64,000 bases of DNA. Origin: Luteolibacter sp. Y139. Lineage in GTDB: Bacteria; Verrucomicrobiota; Verrucomicrobiia; Verrucomicrobiales; Akkermansiaceae. Below the pieces are notes generated by a model that ran no database searches, was not told where the DNA came from, and was given only the letters and a program-made list of their open reading frames with translations. The first letter of the stretch is position 1. The number at the start of each line of letters is the position of its first letter. The translations under genes and the position numbers were made by a program. Positions 43,541 to 52,074 of the stretch are shown here, in pieces. The DNA lies in NCBI RefSeq assembly GCF_038066715.1, contig NZ_JBBUKT010000010.1:62001-126000 (forward strand), in the 5' to 3' direction.

Positions 43541-44293
43541 ATGACGGCCCAGCAGCAACAGTGGTTCTTTTCAGCCGGTGGCGAACGATACGGCCCGGTG
43601 GGTTTCGACTACCTTCTCGAGCTGGCCAAGTCGGGGCGTCTGGACCCGCGGAATGACATGGTCTGGACCACCACGCTGAGCGATTGGGAGCCGGCGGGCG
43701 AGGTTGAGGGCTTGTTCGAGCGCCGGGCGGTCAAGGAAGGCGGATCGATGGATGCCTCCGGAGATTTTGCGAGCACGGGCACCTTCGAATCCAAGCCGAT
43801 CCCCAAGGCTCACTTTCCGGGCACGGGCCGGATGGGCTACCTGATGGGCACACTGGTGGTGCCGGTGATTCTGATCGTGGCCTGGCAGTTTGCCCTGCCT
43901 TTCCTCCAGCCGCATGTGCCGGGGAATCTCCAGAAGTACCTGCCGCCGGTGATTTTCCCGCTGGCCGGGCTGCTGTCGCTGGCAACGGTGGTGAAGCGCT
44001 TCCGCAACGTGGGAATGAGCGGCTTGTGGTTCTTCGGCCTGCTGGTGCCGGTGCTGAATATCTGGCTGGGATACCGCCTGCTGGCGTGCCCGGCGGGCTA
44101 CTCGGTGGGCCGGAAGCTGGACACCGCCGGGAAGCTGGTGGCCGTTCTCTACTGGGGTACGCTGATCGCCGGCATTGGCCTTTCGGTTGCTGCCGGCGTG
44201 GGTGCCTTCGGTGAATTGAAGGAGTCGGGAATGCTGCAGGAGATCACCACGCAGTTCAACGACCTGCGGAAGTCCGCCCTGCCCGAGCGCTGA
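43541..44293 (+). CDS. GYF-2-domain multi-pass membrane protein
   Basis: A 250-residue protein. Residues 1-55 form a GYF_2-type domain (QWFFSAGGERYGPVGFDYLLELAKSGRL, then MVWTTTLSDWEPAGEV), a small peptide-binding fold common in Verrucomicrobia membrane proteins. After a polar linker come about four membrane segments (LMGTLVVPVILIVAWQFAL, VIFPLAGLLSLATVV, LWFFGLLVPVLNIWLGY, LVAVLYWGTLIAGIGLSVAAG). The function of this architecture is unknown. ATG 43541 has AAAGGGGG just upstream. It converges on the TlpA-like gene, with a 6-bp gap between the stop codons. Confidence 0.75.
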   Translation: MTAQQQQWFFSAGGERYGPVGFDYLLELAKSGRLDPRNDMVWTTTLSDWEPAGEVEGLFERRAVKEGGSMDASGDFASTGTFESKPIPKAHFPGTGRMGYLMGTLVVPVILIVAWQFALPFLQPHVPGNLQKYLPPVIFPLAGLLSLATVVKRFRNVGMSGLWFFGLLVPVLNIWLGYRLLACPAGYSVGRKLDTAGKLVAVLYWGTLIAGIGLSVAAGVGAFGELKESGMLQEITTQFNDLRKSALPER

Positions 44294-44299
44294 TCCGGG

Positions 44300-45487
44300 T
44301 CACTCTCCTTTCAGCTGGGGAGCGACCGTTCCTGCCGGTGCGGATTGCGGCGTGGCCGTTGCTGCCGGTGCGGGCTGCGGAGCGACAGCGCCTGTCGGTG
44401 CGGTTTGTGGCGATGCCTCGCGAATCCAAGCGGTCATCTGCTGATCGGTTGGCAGCTCGTCTTTCTCAAGTGCCTCGGCAAACTTCTCGAAGGGAGCTGA
44501 CGGGATCTTGTTGCCGGTCGGTGTCTTGGTCGCTTCGACCGCTTGCTTGGCGGTTGCCTTGGCGGCTTCCTTGTCGCCGAGCGACCATTGGACCTTGGCC
44601 AGGATGTGGTACTGCACGGGGTGGCCGCCCTTTTCAAGCTGCTTGGCCAAGGTGGTAGCCACGGCCTTGCGGAAGCTTTCCGGGACATCCGGCGTCTGGG
44701 TGATTTTCTGGGCGGTGGAGGTGACGACCGAGGCCGCGATCGGCTCGCTGGACAACTTGGCGAGAGAGGACTCGGCGGAGGTCCAGTCGCCCTTCCCCAT
44801 GAAGAGGTCGAGCTCAAGAAGGGGCAGCGTGCGGCTTTCGGGATCGAGCTTCTTCAGGTCAGCGAAGGCAGCATCCATGGCGGGGACGTCCTTCGCCATG
44901 GTGGCCGTCCGGAATGCATGGAGAGCCTTGCTGGCTTCCACCTGCTTGCGTTGGCCTTCCTTGACTCCCTCGAGCGCCTTCGCTTCCGCGTCGCCGCCGG
45001 CGAGCAGGCCCTCAATGAGGGACTCGGTGATTCCCATCGGGTGGGTGGTGAGGACCACCTTGCCATCCTTCACCACGAAGGCGTGCGGGATGCCGGTGAC
45101 GCCGGCGGGATTGAGCCATTCGGTCTCGAAGGCACCGCCCTTGCCGGTGTAGGCGACCGGGTAGGACATGCCGTCGCCCTTGTTCTTCACGAACTCTTCG
45201 ACCTTGTCCTTGCCGTCTTCCCAGACGTTCACGCCGATGACGCGCAGGCCTTTTTCCTGATACTTGTCGTAAAGCTCGTCGACGTGCGGGATGGCGGCGA
45301 TGCAGGGGCCGCACCAGGTGGCCCAGCACTCGAGGACGTAGACCTTGCCCGGCTCCCAGGCGGTGGGGGCGGAACCCTTGATCCACTCGAGTTTCCCGAG
45401 GGTGTCAGGGGTGACCGCGTCGCCTTGCTTCTGGGCGAAGGCAGGCAGGGCGGCGGCGAGGAAGAGGGAGGCGTAGGCAGTTTTCAC
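44300..45487 (-). CDS. Periplasmic TlpA-like thioredoxin with TPR-like and Pro/Ala-rich C-terminus
   Basis: A 395-residue exported oxidoreductase. A signal peptide (to about residue 18, AALPAFAQ) is followed by a thioredoxin-fold domain with VYVLECWATWCGPC (active site C59/C62), the cis-proline in TGIPHAFVV, and a long helical C-terminus. The helical part (about 165-350) contains repeats such as KALHAFRTATMAKDVPAMDAAFADLKKLDPESRTLPLLE, consistent with TPR-like helices. The last 35 residues are Pro/Ala/Gln repeats. TlpA-type proteins reduce disulfides during cytochrome c maturation or outer-membrane protein folding; the neighbouring genes do not say which. The start is GTG at 45487. Confidence 0.85.
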   Translation of the reverse strand: MKTAYASLFLAAALPAFAQKQGDAVTPDTLGKLEWIKGSAPTAWEPGKVYVLECWATWCGPCIAAIPHVDELYDKYQEKGLRVIGVNVWEDGKDKVEEFVKNKGDGMSYPVAYTGKGGAFETEWLNPAGVTGIPHAFVVKDGKVVLTTHPMGITESLIEGLLAGGDAEAKALEGVKEGQRKQVEASKALHAFRTATMAKDVPAMDAAFADLKKLDPESRTLPLLELDLFMGKGDWTSAESSLAKLSSEPIAASVVTSTAQKITQTPDVPESFRKAVATTLAKQLEKGGHPVQYHILAKVQWSLGDKEAAKATAKQAVEATKTPTGNKIPSAPFEKFAEALEKDELPTDQQMTAWIREASPQTAPTGAVAPQPAPAATATPQSAPAGTVAPQLKGE

Positions 45488-45519
45488 GGGATTTCAACGA
45501 CGCCCGGAGGCGGTTTTGC

Positions 45520-47247
45520 TTATTGTTGATGAAGAAAGGACTTCCGGCACAGCTCGGCATATTTGCCGCCGCGTGACCACAATTCGTCGTGGGTTCCTTC
45601 TTCAATCACGCGGCCTTTTTCAAGGACGTAGATCTTGTCGGCATTGCGAATGGTGGAAAGGCGGTGGGCGATGACGAAGGCGGTGCGGTTCTCCATGAGG
45701 CGGTCGAGCGCGTCCTGGATCTGGCGCTCGGTTTCACTGTCGACCGAGGCGGTGGCCTCGTCCAGTAGCAGGATGGGGGCGTTTTTCAGGAGCGCGCGGG
45801 CGATGGAGAGGCGCTGCTTTTCCCCGCCGGAGAGCTTCACGCCGCGCTCGCCGACATTGGTATCGAGCTGCTGGGGGAGGTCTTTCACGAAGGCTTCGGC
45901 ATGGGCGGCATTGAGGGCGGACCACATTTCGGCGTCGGTGGCATTGCGTTTCGCGAGGGCGAGGTTCTCGCGGACGGTGCCATTGAAGAGGAAAGGCTCC
46001 TGGGTCACGTAGCCGAGGCGGTCGCGCAGGGAGGCCTTCGAGAGGGTGGCGATGTCGATGCCGTCGATCGTGACCGAGCCGCTGTCGCGCTCGTAGAAGC
46101 GGGTGAGGATGGAGAGCACGGTGGATTTGCCGGCGCCGGTCGAGCCGACCAGTGCGATGGTTTGGCCGGGACGGGCCTCCAGATCGACCTCGTGCAGGGT
46201 GGGCTGGTCCCCGTAGGCGAAGGAGACGTTTTCGAAGCGGACGTGGGCCTGGATTTTCTCCGGGAGGGTGGCGCCGCCGGAGGCATTTGGCTCGTCCTCG
46301 GAATCGACGATCTCGAAGACCCGGTCGGCTGCGGCGCGGCCGGAGAGGATCATCTGGTTCAGGCCATTGAGGCGGTCGATCGGTTCGTAGAAGAGCGAGA
46401 GGGAGAGGAAAAAGGCGGTGAGATCGCCGATTTTCAGCGAGCCTTCCATGACTGCCCGGCCACCGAGGGCCAGCACGAAGACGTAGCCGGTCATGCGGAC
46501 GAAGGACATGGTGGGCGAATAGATGGCCCACCATTTCATCATCCGGAGCGTGGCCTGGCGGAGGGCCTCCGAGTAGTGATTGAAGCGGCCGTGCTCGGCC
46601 TCCTCCGCGGCGTAGGCCTTGATCTGGCGGATGCCGGAGATGTTGTCGTGGAGGATGGCATTGAGGTCGGAGGAGGCGTCGCGCTGGTTCCGGTAGCGGT
46701 CGCGGCCCCTGGTTGAGAAAAACCACGCACCCACGGCGAGCAGGGGCACCGGCATGGTGGCCCAGAGGGCGACCTTGGCATTCAGGATGAAGAGGAAAAT
46801 GCCGACGCCAATGACCTGCAGGACCGCCACCAGGCCCTGCTCGATGCCGTCGATGAGGACCCGCTCCATATTGGTCACGTCCTCGACCACCCGCGTCATG
46901 ACGTCGCCGGTGCGGCGGGTGTCGAACCAGCGCAGGGGGAGCCGCTGGATTTTGGCGTAGAGGTCGGAGCGGATGTCGTAGATGACTTTTTGTTCGAAAG
47001 TGTTGTTAATAAAGATCCTCAGGGAATTCAGGCCGTCCTTGAGCAGGAAGCCGAGGAGGGCGAGGCCGATCCAGAAGGGGAATTCGCCGTGGCGCGCCGG
47101 GTTCGGGATGATGGTGTCGATGACGTGCCGGGTGGCATTCGGGAACACGAAGACGGCGAGGGTCATGCCGACGGCGCAGCAGAGCTGGGCAGTGGCGAGT
47201 CCGGGATAATGGCGGAGGTAGGAAAAGACGCGCAGGACGGAATTCAT
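45520..47247 (-). CDS. MsbA-like ABC exporter (fused membrane and ATPase domains)
   Basis: A 575-residue half-transporter. It has six predicted membrane helices (residues about 15-310), with the coupling-helix region FDTRRTGDVMTRVVEDVTNMERVL. The ATPase domain has GSTGAGKST, a Q-loop in LGYVTQEPFLFNGTVRENL, signature LSGGEKQRLSIARALL and Walker B ILLLDEATASVD with H-loop AHRLSTI. The homodimer should export a hydrophobic substrate; given lpxB, kdsA and lptB in the window, lipid A flipping (MsbA) is plausible, but drugs or lipopeptides cannot be excluded. It lies 32 bp upstream of the TlpA-like gene on the same strand. Confidence 0.9.
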   Translation of the reverse strand: MNSVLRVFSYLRHYPGLATAQLCCAVGMTLAVFVFPNATRHVIDTIIPNPARHGEFPFWIGLALLGFLLKDGLNSLRIFINNTFEQKVIYDIRSDLYAKIQRLPLRWFDTRRTGDVMTRVVEDVTNMERVLIDGIEQGLVAVLQVIGVGIFLFILNAKVALWATMPVPLLAVGAWFFSTRGRDRYRNQRDASSDLNAILHDNISGIRQIKAYAAEEAEHGRFNHYSEALRQATLRMMKWWAIYSPTMSFVRMTGYVFVLALGGRAVMEGSLKIGDLTAFFLSLSLFYEPIDRLNGLNQMILSGRAAADRVFEIVDSEDEPNASGGATLPEKIQAHVRFENVSFAYGDQPTLHEVDLEARPGQTIALVGSTGAGKSTVLSILTRFYERDSGSVTIDGIDIATLSKASLRDRLGYVTQEPFLFNGTVRENLALAKRNATDAEMWSALNAAHAEAFVKDLPQQLDTNVGERGVKLSGGEKQRLSIARALLKNAPILLLDEATASVDSETERQIQDALDRLMENRTAFVIAHRLSTIRNADKIYVLEKGRVIEEGTHDELWSRGGKYAELCRKSFLHQQ

Positions 47248-47383
47248 CGGCGGGCTGTTGGTGCGGTGTGCATCCTTTGTAAATCCACGTGACACAATCG
47301 CGAAATTTGGTGTTGCCGGGCCGGAGCACGCGTCCCTAGTTTGCGCCTTAGAACAAGACCCAACCAGTCACCGTCAAAACCCC

Positions 47384-48163
47384 ATGGCCAACGTATTTGC
47401 CATTCTAACTGCCATTGTGCTCGCCGCAGCCGCTTTTATCGCTTCGAAAAACAAAACGAAGTACGAGGCCGAAATTGATGCACGCAAGACCGAGGAGAGC
47501 CGACTGCACAAGTCGGAGGCTCGCTTGGAGGACCTCTCGAAGCAGTACACTGCGACCGCTTCGGAGCACAAGTCGACCGATGAGACCAACGCGTCCCTGA
47601 CCGAGACCGAAAGCGCGCAGAAGAAGAAGAACTCCGGCCTCGAGTCGGCGCTGGCTGAAAAGGAAGCCCAGGCTGAGTCGAACGCGAAGAAAATCGCCAG
47701 CATCGAGGAAGGCATGAAGGAGCTCGGTCCGATCGACGAGATGGTCGACAAGATCAAGACCACCAGCCAGGACCTCGCCAAGCTGAAGGATGACATCGAC
47801 GCCAACCAGGCCAAGCTCGCGGACCTCACCGGCGAGAAGACCCGCACCGAGGGTGTGATCTCCTCCTACCGCGTGAAGGACAGCAACTACTCCAACAAGC
47901 GCTCCTTCTTCTCTTCCACCCGGATCAGCCAGATCTTCCCGGCTTACGGTTTCGTGACCCTGCCGATTGGCAACGCCGGTGGTGTGGTTTCCGGATCGCC
48001 GCTCAACGTCGTCCGCGACGGCGCGGTGGTCGCCAAGCTCCGCGTCAGTTCGGTGGAATCCGGTCGCGCCGCGGCTGAGATCGTGCCGGACTCGCTCGCC
48101 GAGGGAACGACCCTGATGGTGGGTGACCGCGTGGTCCCCGGCGCTGATGGCGAAAAGAAGTGA
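47384..48163 (+). CDS. Membrane-anchored coiled-coil protein with C-terminal barrel domain (pair member 1)
   Basis: A 259-residue protein. One N-terminal membrane segment (VFAILTAIVLAAAAFIA) precedes about 130 residues of coiled coil rich in K/E/A (KYEAEIDARKTEESRLHKSEARLEDL onward). A C-terminal domain of about 75 residues has strands and the motif GGVVSGSPLNVVRDGAVVAKLRVSSVESGRAAAEIV ending in VGDRVV, which suggests a small beta-barrel of the FlgT/SH3 type. No family is recognised. It is followed at 41 bp by a second protein of the same plan. It diverges from the ABC exporter with about 136 bp between starts. It may tether something to the inner membrane through its C-terminal domain. Confidence 0.75.
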   Translation: MANVFAILTAIVLAAAAFIASKNKTKYEAEIDARKTEESRLHKSEARLEDLSKQYTATASEHKSTDETNASLTETESAQKKKNSGLESALAEKEAQAESNAKKIASIEEGMKELGPIDEMVDKIKTTSQDLAKLKDDIDANQAKLADLTGEKTRTEGVISSYRVKDSNYSNKRSFFSSTRISQIFPAYGFVTLPIGNAGGVVSGSPLNVVRDGAVVAKLRVSSVESGRAAAEIVPDSLAEGTTLMVGDRVVPGADGEKK

Positions 48164-48204
48164 ACTAAAGCCCCGGATATCCAGCACCAGATTTCCAAAC
48201 CCGC

Positions 48205-49008
48205 ATGAAAGCCATTTTCTACGTTCTCGCGCTCCTCGTCACCGGCGGGGCCGCCTTTTTCTCCTACTCGAGCTACAACAAGTTCGTTGACCAGCAGAAC
48301 CAAAAGATCGCCACCATCGATCAAAACAAGAAGGTGACGGCCCAAGGCAACGACAAGGACGCCGAACTTCAAAAGGAATTGGCCGCCTTGGAAGAGGCGA
48401 CCAAGAAGAAGGACGAACTCACCGCCTCCATCGAAACCCTCAAGGGCAAGGAGCGCACCACCATCGCCAACACGAAGAAGGCGGAAGCGACCCTGGACGA
48501 ACAGAAGACCAAGTTCTCCCAGCTTGATGAAATCCGCAAGAAGGTGGACGAAATCCTCAAGGGCGTGGGTGTGTCCCTCGAAGATCTGCCCGGCGAAGTC
48601 GTGAAGATCGAGGAAGACAAGAAGGCCAAGACCAAGGCGCTCGCCGAAGTCCAAGCCCTGGTCGAAGCGGCCCAGAAGGCCGTGGAAGCCAACCAGGCCG
48701 AGATCGTCCGCGTCAACGAGCGTGATACCGCCCGCAATGCCCGCATTCGCCGTAACGCCATGGAGTCCGTGGTGACCGCAGTGAATGAGGAGTGGGGCTT
48801 CGTGATCATCGGCGCCGGCAGCAACACCGGCTTCACCCCGCAGACCAAACTGCTGGTGAAGCGTGATGGTCGCCTGATCGCCGAGGTTCAGCCGTCCGCC
48901 ATCGAGCCTTCCCAGACGATCGCTGAGATCGACAAGGAGAGCGTGGCTCCCGGTGCCCGCATTCAGCCGGGTGACCGCGTGATTCTGGCCGCTCCGGCCA
49001 CGAACTGA
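48205..49008 (+). CDS. Membrane-anchored coiled-coil protein with C-terminal barrel domain (pair member 2)
   Basis: A 267-residue protein of the same plan as its upstream neighbour. It has an N-terminal membrane segment (KAIFYVLALLVTGGAAFFSY), a coiled coil of about 130 residues (LQKELAALEEATKKKDELTASIETLKGKERTTI, with KKVDEILKGVGVSLEDL), and a C-terminal barrel-like domain. In that domain are WGFVIIGAGSNTGFTPQTKLLVKRDGRLIAEVQPSAIEPSQTIAEI and a closing PGDRVILAAP. The shared GDRV and V-K-R-D-G-x-x-A pattern shows the two are divergent paralogs, probably acting as a hetero-pair. Function unknown. A strong terminator at 49038 closes the operon. Confidence 0.75.
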   Translation: MKAIFYVLALLVTGGAAFFSYSSYNKFVDQQNQKIATIDQNKKVTAQGNDKDAELQKELAALEEATKKKDELTASIETLKGKERTTIANTKKAEATLDEQKTKFSQLDEIRKKVDEILKGVGVSLEDLPGEVVKIEEDKKAKTKALAEVQALVEAAQKAVEANQAEIVRVNERDTARNARIRRNAMESVVTAVNEEWGFVIIGAGSNTGFTPQTKLLVKRDGRLIAEVQPSAIEPSQTIAEIDKESVAPGARIQPGDRVILAAPATN

Positions 49009-49037
49009 TCTGACCGTCACGTCATCCTGACTTTCCC

Positions 49038-49073
49038 AGCCTCCGCGAGCTTGCAAGCCGCGGAGGCTTTTTT
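49038..49073 (+). terminator. Rho-independent terminator after the coiled-coil pair
   Basis: GCCTCCGCG and CGCGGAGGC pair around AGCTTGCAAGC (itself partly palindromic) and are followed by six Ts ending at 49073. It lies 30 bp after the second coiled-coil stop. Confidence 0.9.
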
Positions 49074-49084
49074 ATGTTCCGGGC

Positions 49085-49270
49085 ATGCGCCTGATCCTTG
49101 CCGCTGTCGCCGTCGCCTTGCTATCGCCGTCCTGCGTTGATAAAGAAGAAGAAACGGGCCACAAGCCGGTGCCACCGCCCTCCACCTCCAGCAAGATTCC
49201 GTGGAACAAGCCCCAGGCCGGGCAGGGGGGCGGAGCCTTTGGCGCGCTTCCGCAGCAGCCACGCCGCTAA
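49085..49270 (+). CDS. Tiny lipoprotein 1 of a tandem set
   Basis: A 61-residue protein: signal MRLILAAVAVALLSPSC with lipobox, then a polar mature part VDKEEETGHKPVPPPS, W-N-K-P-Q-A-G-Q-G and ALPQQPRR at the end. The start MRLI, the middle PQ.GQG and the end PQQPRR recur in the next gene, so the two are tandem duplicates. Function unknown. The start lies 11 bp after the terminator, so it must be transcribed from a close promoter or by read-through. Confidence 0.7.
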   Translation: MRLILAAVAVALLSPSCVDKEEETGHKPVPPPSTSSKIPWNKPQAGQGGGAFGALPQQPRR

Positions 49271-49294
49271 TCCCCGGGTGACCGCGAGTTTGCC

Positions 49295-49462
49295 ATGCGC
49301 CTGATCTTTGCCGCTGCGGTTGCCGCCGTGCTCGCACCATCGTGTGTGAAGCAAGAACCGGTGCCGCCCACTTCCGGTTCCCGGAAGACCTCTTGGAGCC
49401 AGCCGCAGCCCGGGCAAGGTGCTGGTGTCTTGGGGGCGGTCCCGCAACAACCACGACGATGA
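49295..49462 (+). CDS. Tiny lipoprotein 2 of a tandem set (55 residues)
   Basis: Direct translation from ATG 49295 gives MRLIFAAAVAAVLAPSC, a lipoprotein signal, then VKQEPVPPTSGSRKTSWSQP, Q-P-G-Q-G and AVPQQPRR, stop at 49460-49462. It copies the plan of the gene at 49085: the same start, a similar Pro/Ser linker with a tryptophan, and an identical PQQPRR end. The stop codon overlaps the ATG of the third gene (ATGA). Confidence 0.75.
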   Translation: MRLIFAAAVAAVLAPSCVKQEPVPPTSGSRKTSWSQPQPGQGAGVLGAVPQQPRR

Positions 49463-49641
49463 AATTGAAGCTGACCGGTTTTCTGGTTCTCCTGCTTGGT
49501 TCAGCCTGCGGGTTGAGTTCCTGCTCGCTCTTTGGCGGGAAGGGGAAGCACGGCGCCCGGCATTCGAACACTACGATCCTGTCATCGGATTCTCCCGATC
49601 TCGGGGGAAGCGGGCCGGTTTTGCCCGGCCCGGTGCGATAG
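49459..49641 (+). CDS. Tiny lipoprotein 3 of the tandem set
   Basis: A 60-residue protein with signal KLKLTGFLVLLLGSACGLSSC (two possible lipobox cysteines) and a mature part SLFGGKGKHGARHSN, TTILSSDSPDLGGSG, ending VLPGPVR. It is not a close copy of the two before it but has the same size, signal and coupled start. A small Gly/Ser/Pro-rich lipoprotein of this sort could be a structural outer-membrane or periplasmic component. Confidence 0.65.
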   Translation: MKLKLTGFLVLLLGSACGLSSCSLFGGKGKHGARHSNTTILSSDSPDLGGSGPVLPGPVR

Positions 49642-49713
49642 TGGGACCGCTAACCTGCGTGGCATGACTTTCCGCGTGCAATCCACGGCCTGCGGCCTTT
49701 CCCTGTCGGCGCG

Positions 49714-50130
49714 ATGAGCATCGCTGACAAACAGCAGGAGGTCCTTGAGGAGCTGTCCTTTTTCCCGGACTGGCAGGAGCGGTATGAGTACGTCATCGGA
49801 CTCGGCCGCAAGCTGCCGGCGATGGGGGAGGAGATGAAGACCGCCGATAAGCTGATCAAGGGCTGCCAGTCGCAGGTGTGGCTGGATGCCCGGATCTCGG
49901 ACGGCAAGGTCCGCTATGTCGCGGACTCCGACTCGGTGATCACGAAGGGCATGATCGCACTCTTCGTGCGGGTGCTGGATGATGAGACGCCGGATGCGAT
50001 TCTGTCTGCGGACCTTTCCTTCATCGACAAGACCGGGCTGAAGGAGCACCTGGCTCCGACCCGGGCGAATGCGCTCAATCTGATGGCCACGCAGATGAAG
50101 CAGCGCGCGCTGGAGTTCAGCGCGGCCTGA
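49714..50130 (+). CDS. sufE: SufE-like sulfur acceptor protein
   Basis: Accepts sulfur from the cysteine desulfurase SufS and delivers it to the Suf scaffold during iron-sulfur cluster assembly. The 138-residue protein has the family pattern: KQQEVLEELSFFPDWQERYEYVIGLGRKLP, then ADKLIKGCQSQVWLDARI, with the acceptor cysteine C51 at its normal place, and ALNLMATQMKQRAL at the end. No sufS, sufB or sufC is nearby, so it works with partners encoded elsewhere. It is probably a single-gene unit after the tiny lipoproteins. Confidence 0.92.
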   Translation: MSIADKQQEVLEELSFFPDWQERYEYVIGLGRKLPAMGEEMKTADKLIKGCQSQVWLDARISDGKVRYVADSDSVITKGMIALFVRVLDDETPDAILSADLSFIDKTGLKEHLAPTRANALNLMATQMKQRALEFSAA

Positions 50131-50231
50131 CAAACCCTACGATCCCAGGAGCCAAGTAGGAAATCCGTGGCGATTTCCACGGCCATTTGACCTTGCCCCC
50201 GCAGGCCATGTGCAGGTCATGATGCGCGGGT

Positions 50232-51137
50232 ATGGCTGGAGGGAGTTTGCTGACACTGCTGGATGATATCGCGTCGATCCTGGATGACGTCTCGGTGATG
50301 ACCAAGACAGCGGCGTCGAAGACGGCGGGCGTGCTGGGGGATGACCTGGCTCTGAATGCGCAGCAGGTGAGCGGGGTGGTGGCGGAGCGCGAGTTGCCGG
50401 TGGTGTGGGCGGTGGCGAAGGGATCCTTCGTCAACAAGCTGATCCTGGTGCCGGCGGCGCTTGCGCTGAACAAGTTTGCGCCAGGGTCGGTGACGCCGCT
50501 GCTGATGCTCGGGGGCGCTTATCTCTGCTATGAGGGCGTCGAGAAGCTGGTGCATCAATTCGCTCATCGCGGGCAGAAAACGGAGGTGGAGGCCGAGAAG
50601 GAGATTTCCGAGTTGGAGGGCGGTGAGGTGGATGAGAAGGCGAAGATCAAAGGAGCGATCCGCACGGACTTCGTGCTGTCCGCGGAGATCATCGTCATCA
50701 CGCTCGGCGTTGTGGCGCATGAAACCTTCGCCAAGCAGGCGCTGGTGCTCTCGGGAATCGCGGTGGTGATGACCGTCGGCGTGTATGGTCTGGTGGCGGG
50801 CATCGTGAAACTGGACGACCTCGGTCTTCATTTAAGCCGGAGAAAGTCATCGTCGGCTCAAGGAGTGGGACGCGCTATCTTGTGGGCCGCACCCTTCATG
50901 ATGAAAGGGCTGTCGGTGGTTGGCACTGCGGCGATGTTCCTCGTGGGGGGACAGATCCTCGTCCACGGCATCGGTCCGGTGCATCACTGGATCGAGCATT
51001 TGGTCAGCTCCTGGGGTGGGCTTGGGAAATCACTGGCCGAGGGGCTTTTCAACGCCCTGTTCGGCATCGCCGTCGGTGCGGTGGTGCTGGCGATCCTGCA
51101 TCCGCTGATGAAGCTGCGCGGGAAGAAAGCGCATTGA
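50232..51137 (+). CDS. DUF808 (YedI-type) inner-membrane protein
   Basis: A 301-residue membrane protein of the DUF808/YedI family. It has the family N-terminus GSLLTLLDDIASILDDVSVMTKTAASKTAGVLGDDLALNAQQV, then VVWAVAKGSFVNKLILVPAALAL. An acidic cytoplasmic loop (TEVEAEKEISELEGGEVDEKAKIKGAI) precedes several more membrane segments (VLSAEIIVITLGVVAHETF, VLSGIAVVMTVGVYGLVA, FMMKGLSVVGTAAMFLVGG). Its function is unproven. It sits before a TerC gene on the same strand; both families are multi-pass membrane proteins often linked to stress or metal handling. Confidence 0.92.
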   Translation: MAGGSLLTLLDDIASILDDVSVMTKTAASKTAGVLGDDLALNAQQVSGVVAERELPVVWAVAKGSFVNKLILVPAALALNKFAPGSVTPLLMLGGAYLCYEGVEKLVHQFAHRGQKTEVEAEKEISELEGGEVDEKAKIKGAIRTDFVLSAEIIVITLGVVAHETFAKQALVLSGIAVVMTVGVYGLVAGIVKLDDLGLHLSRRKSSSAQGVGRAILWAAPFMMKGLSVVGTAAMFLVGGQILVHGIGPVHHWIEHLVSSWGGLGKSLAEGLFNALFGIAVGAVVLAILHPLMKLRGKKAH

Positions 51138-51198
51138 GTGGCGCGGCAAATGCCTCGCCGCGTTTGCTGAAAGCGGCTTTGATTCCTTTTTCTTTCGC

Positions 51199-52014
51199 AT
51201 GATTGCTTCCTTGATCGATTTTCAATGGCTCGCTGATCCGCAGGCCTATGGCGCGCTTCTGACGCTTACGCTGCTGGAAATCGTGCTGGGCATCGACAAC
51301 ATCGTGTTCATCTCGATCCTGGTGGATCGCTTGCCTGCGGAGCGGAGGAAGTCCGGGCGCTTGATGGGCTTGGGCTTGGCGATGTTCGCGCGCTTGTTGC
51401 TGCTGCTTTCGATCACGTGGCTGATGGGGCTGAAGGAGCCGCTTTTCCATCTCAAGGTTCATCCCGTGCTGTGGGACATGATGCCTGATGCTGAGTTGCA
51501 CCAGGGAGTTCTGGGAATTTCGTTGAAGGACATCATCCTGCTGCTGGGTGGATTTTTCCTGATCTACAAATCGACCAAGGAGATCCACCACAAGTTCGAT
51601 GGGCAGGAGGATGAGCCGGGCAAGCCGAAGAAGTTGGTGAGCTTCGGGGCGGTGCTGATTCAGATCGCGGTGGTCGACATCATCTTCTCGCTGGATTCGG
51701 TGATCACGGCGGTGGGGATGGTGAATGATCCGACGCGGGTGTCGCTGATGATGGTGGCGGTGGTGATTTCGATCGCCGTGATGATGCTGGCTTCCGGAAA
51801 GATCAGCGATTTCGTGTCGGATCATCCGACGATCAAGATGCTGGCGCTTTCGTTCCTGATCCTGATCGGGACGGCGCTGATGGCGGAGGGACTGCACTTC
51901 CACATTCCGAAGGGGTATGTGTACTTCTCGATGGCGTTCTCGCTGGCGGTGGAGCTGCTGAACATCAAGCTGCGGTCGAAGGGGACGGTGGTACAGCAGA
52001 TTGTGAAGGAGTGA
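51199..52014 (+). CDS. TerC-family integral membrane protein
   Basis: A 271-residue membrane protein. It has the family landmarks LTLLEIVLGIDNIVFISILVDRLP, RLMGLGLAMFARLLLLLSITWLMGL, IQIAVVDIIFSLDSVITAVGMV and KMLALSFLILIGTALMAEGLHFHIPKGYVYFSMAFSLAVELLN. The paired acidic motifs LGIDN and FSLDS, which are thought to bind a metal ion in membrane helices, are both intact. Recent work on the family points to metal (manganese) export linked to exoprotein metallation. It follows DUF808 by 61 bp. Confidence 0.94.
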   Translation: MIASLIDFQWLADPQAYGALLTLTLLEIVLGIDNIVFISILVDRLPAERRKSGRLMGLGLAMFARLLLLLSITWLMGLKEPLFHLKVHPVLWDMMPDAELHQGVLGISLKDIILLLGGFFLIYKSTKEIHHKFDGQEDEPGKPKKLVSFGAVLIQIAVVDIIFSLDSVITAVGMVNDPTRVSLMMVAVVISIAVMMLASGKISDFVSDHPTIKMLALSFLILIGTALMAEGLHFHIPKGYVYFSMAFSLAVELLNIKLRSKGTVVQQIVKE

Positions 52015-52074
52015 AAGCCGGTGAGCTCCAACTGTTCCTCAACGCCTTTGGCGTAGGTCAATGGTTGGCATTTT

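Noticed and set aside
50165-50182. Hairpin CCGTGG/CCACGG after sufE as a terminator
   Set aside because: The stem is only 6 bp and there is no T-run, so it is not strong enough to call.
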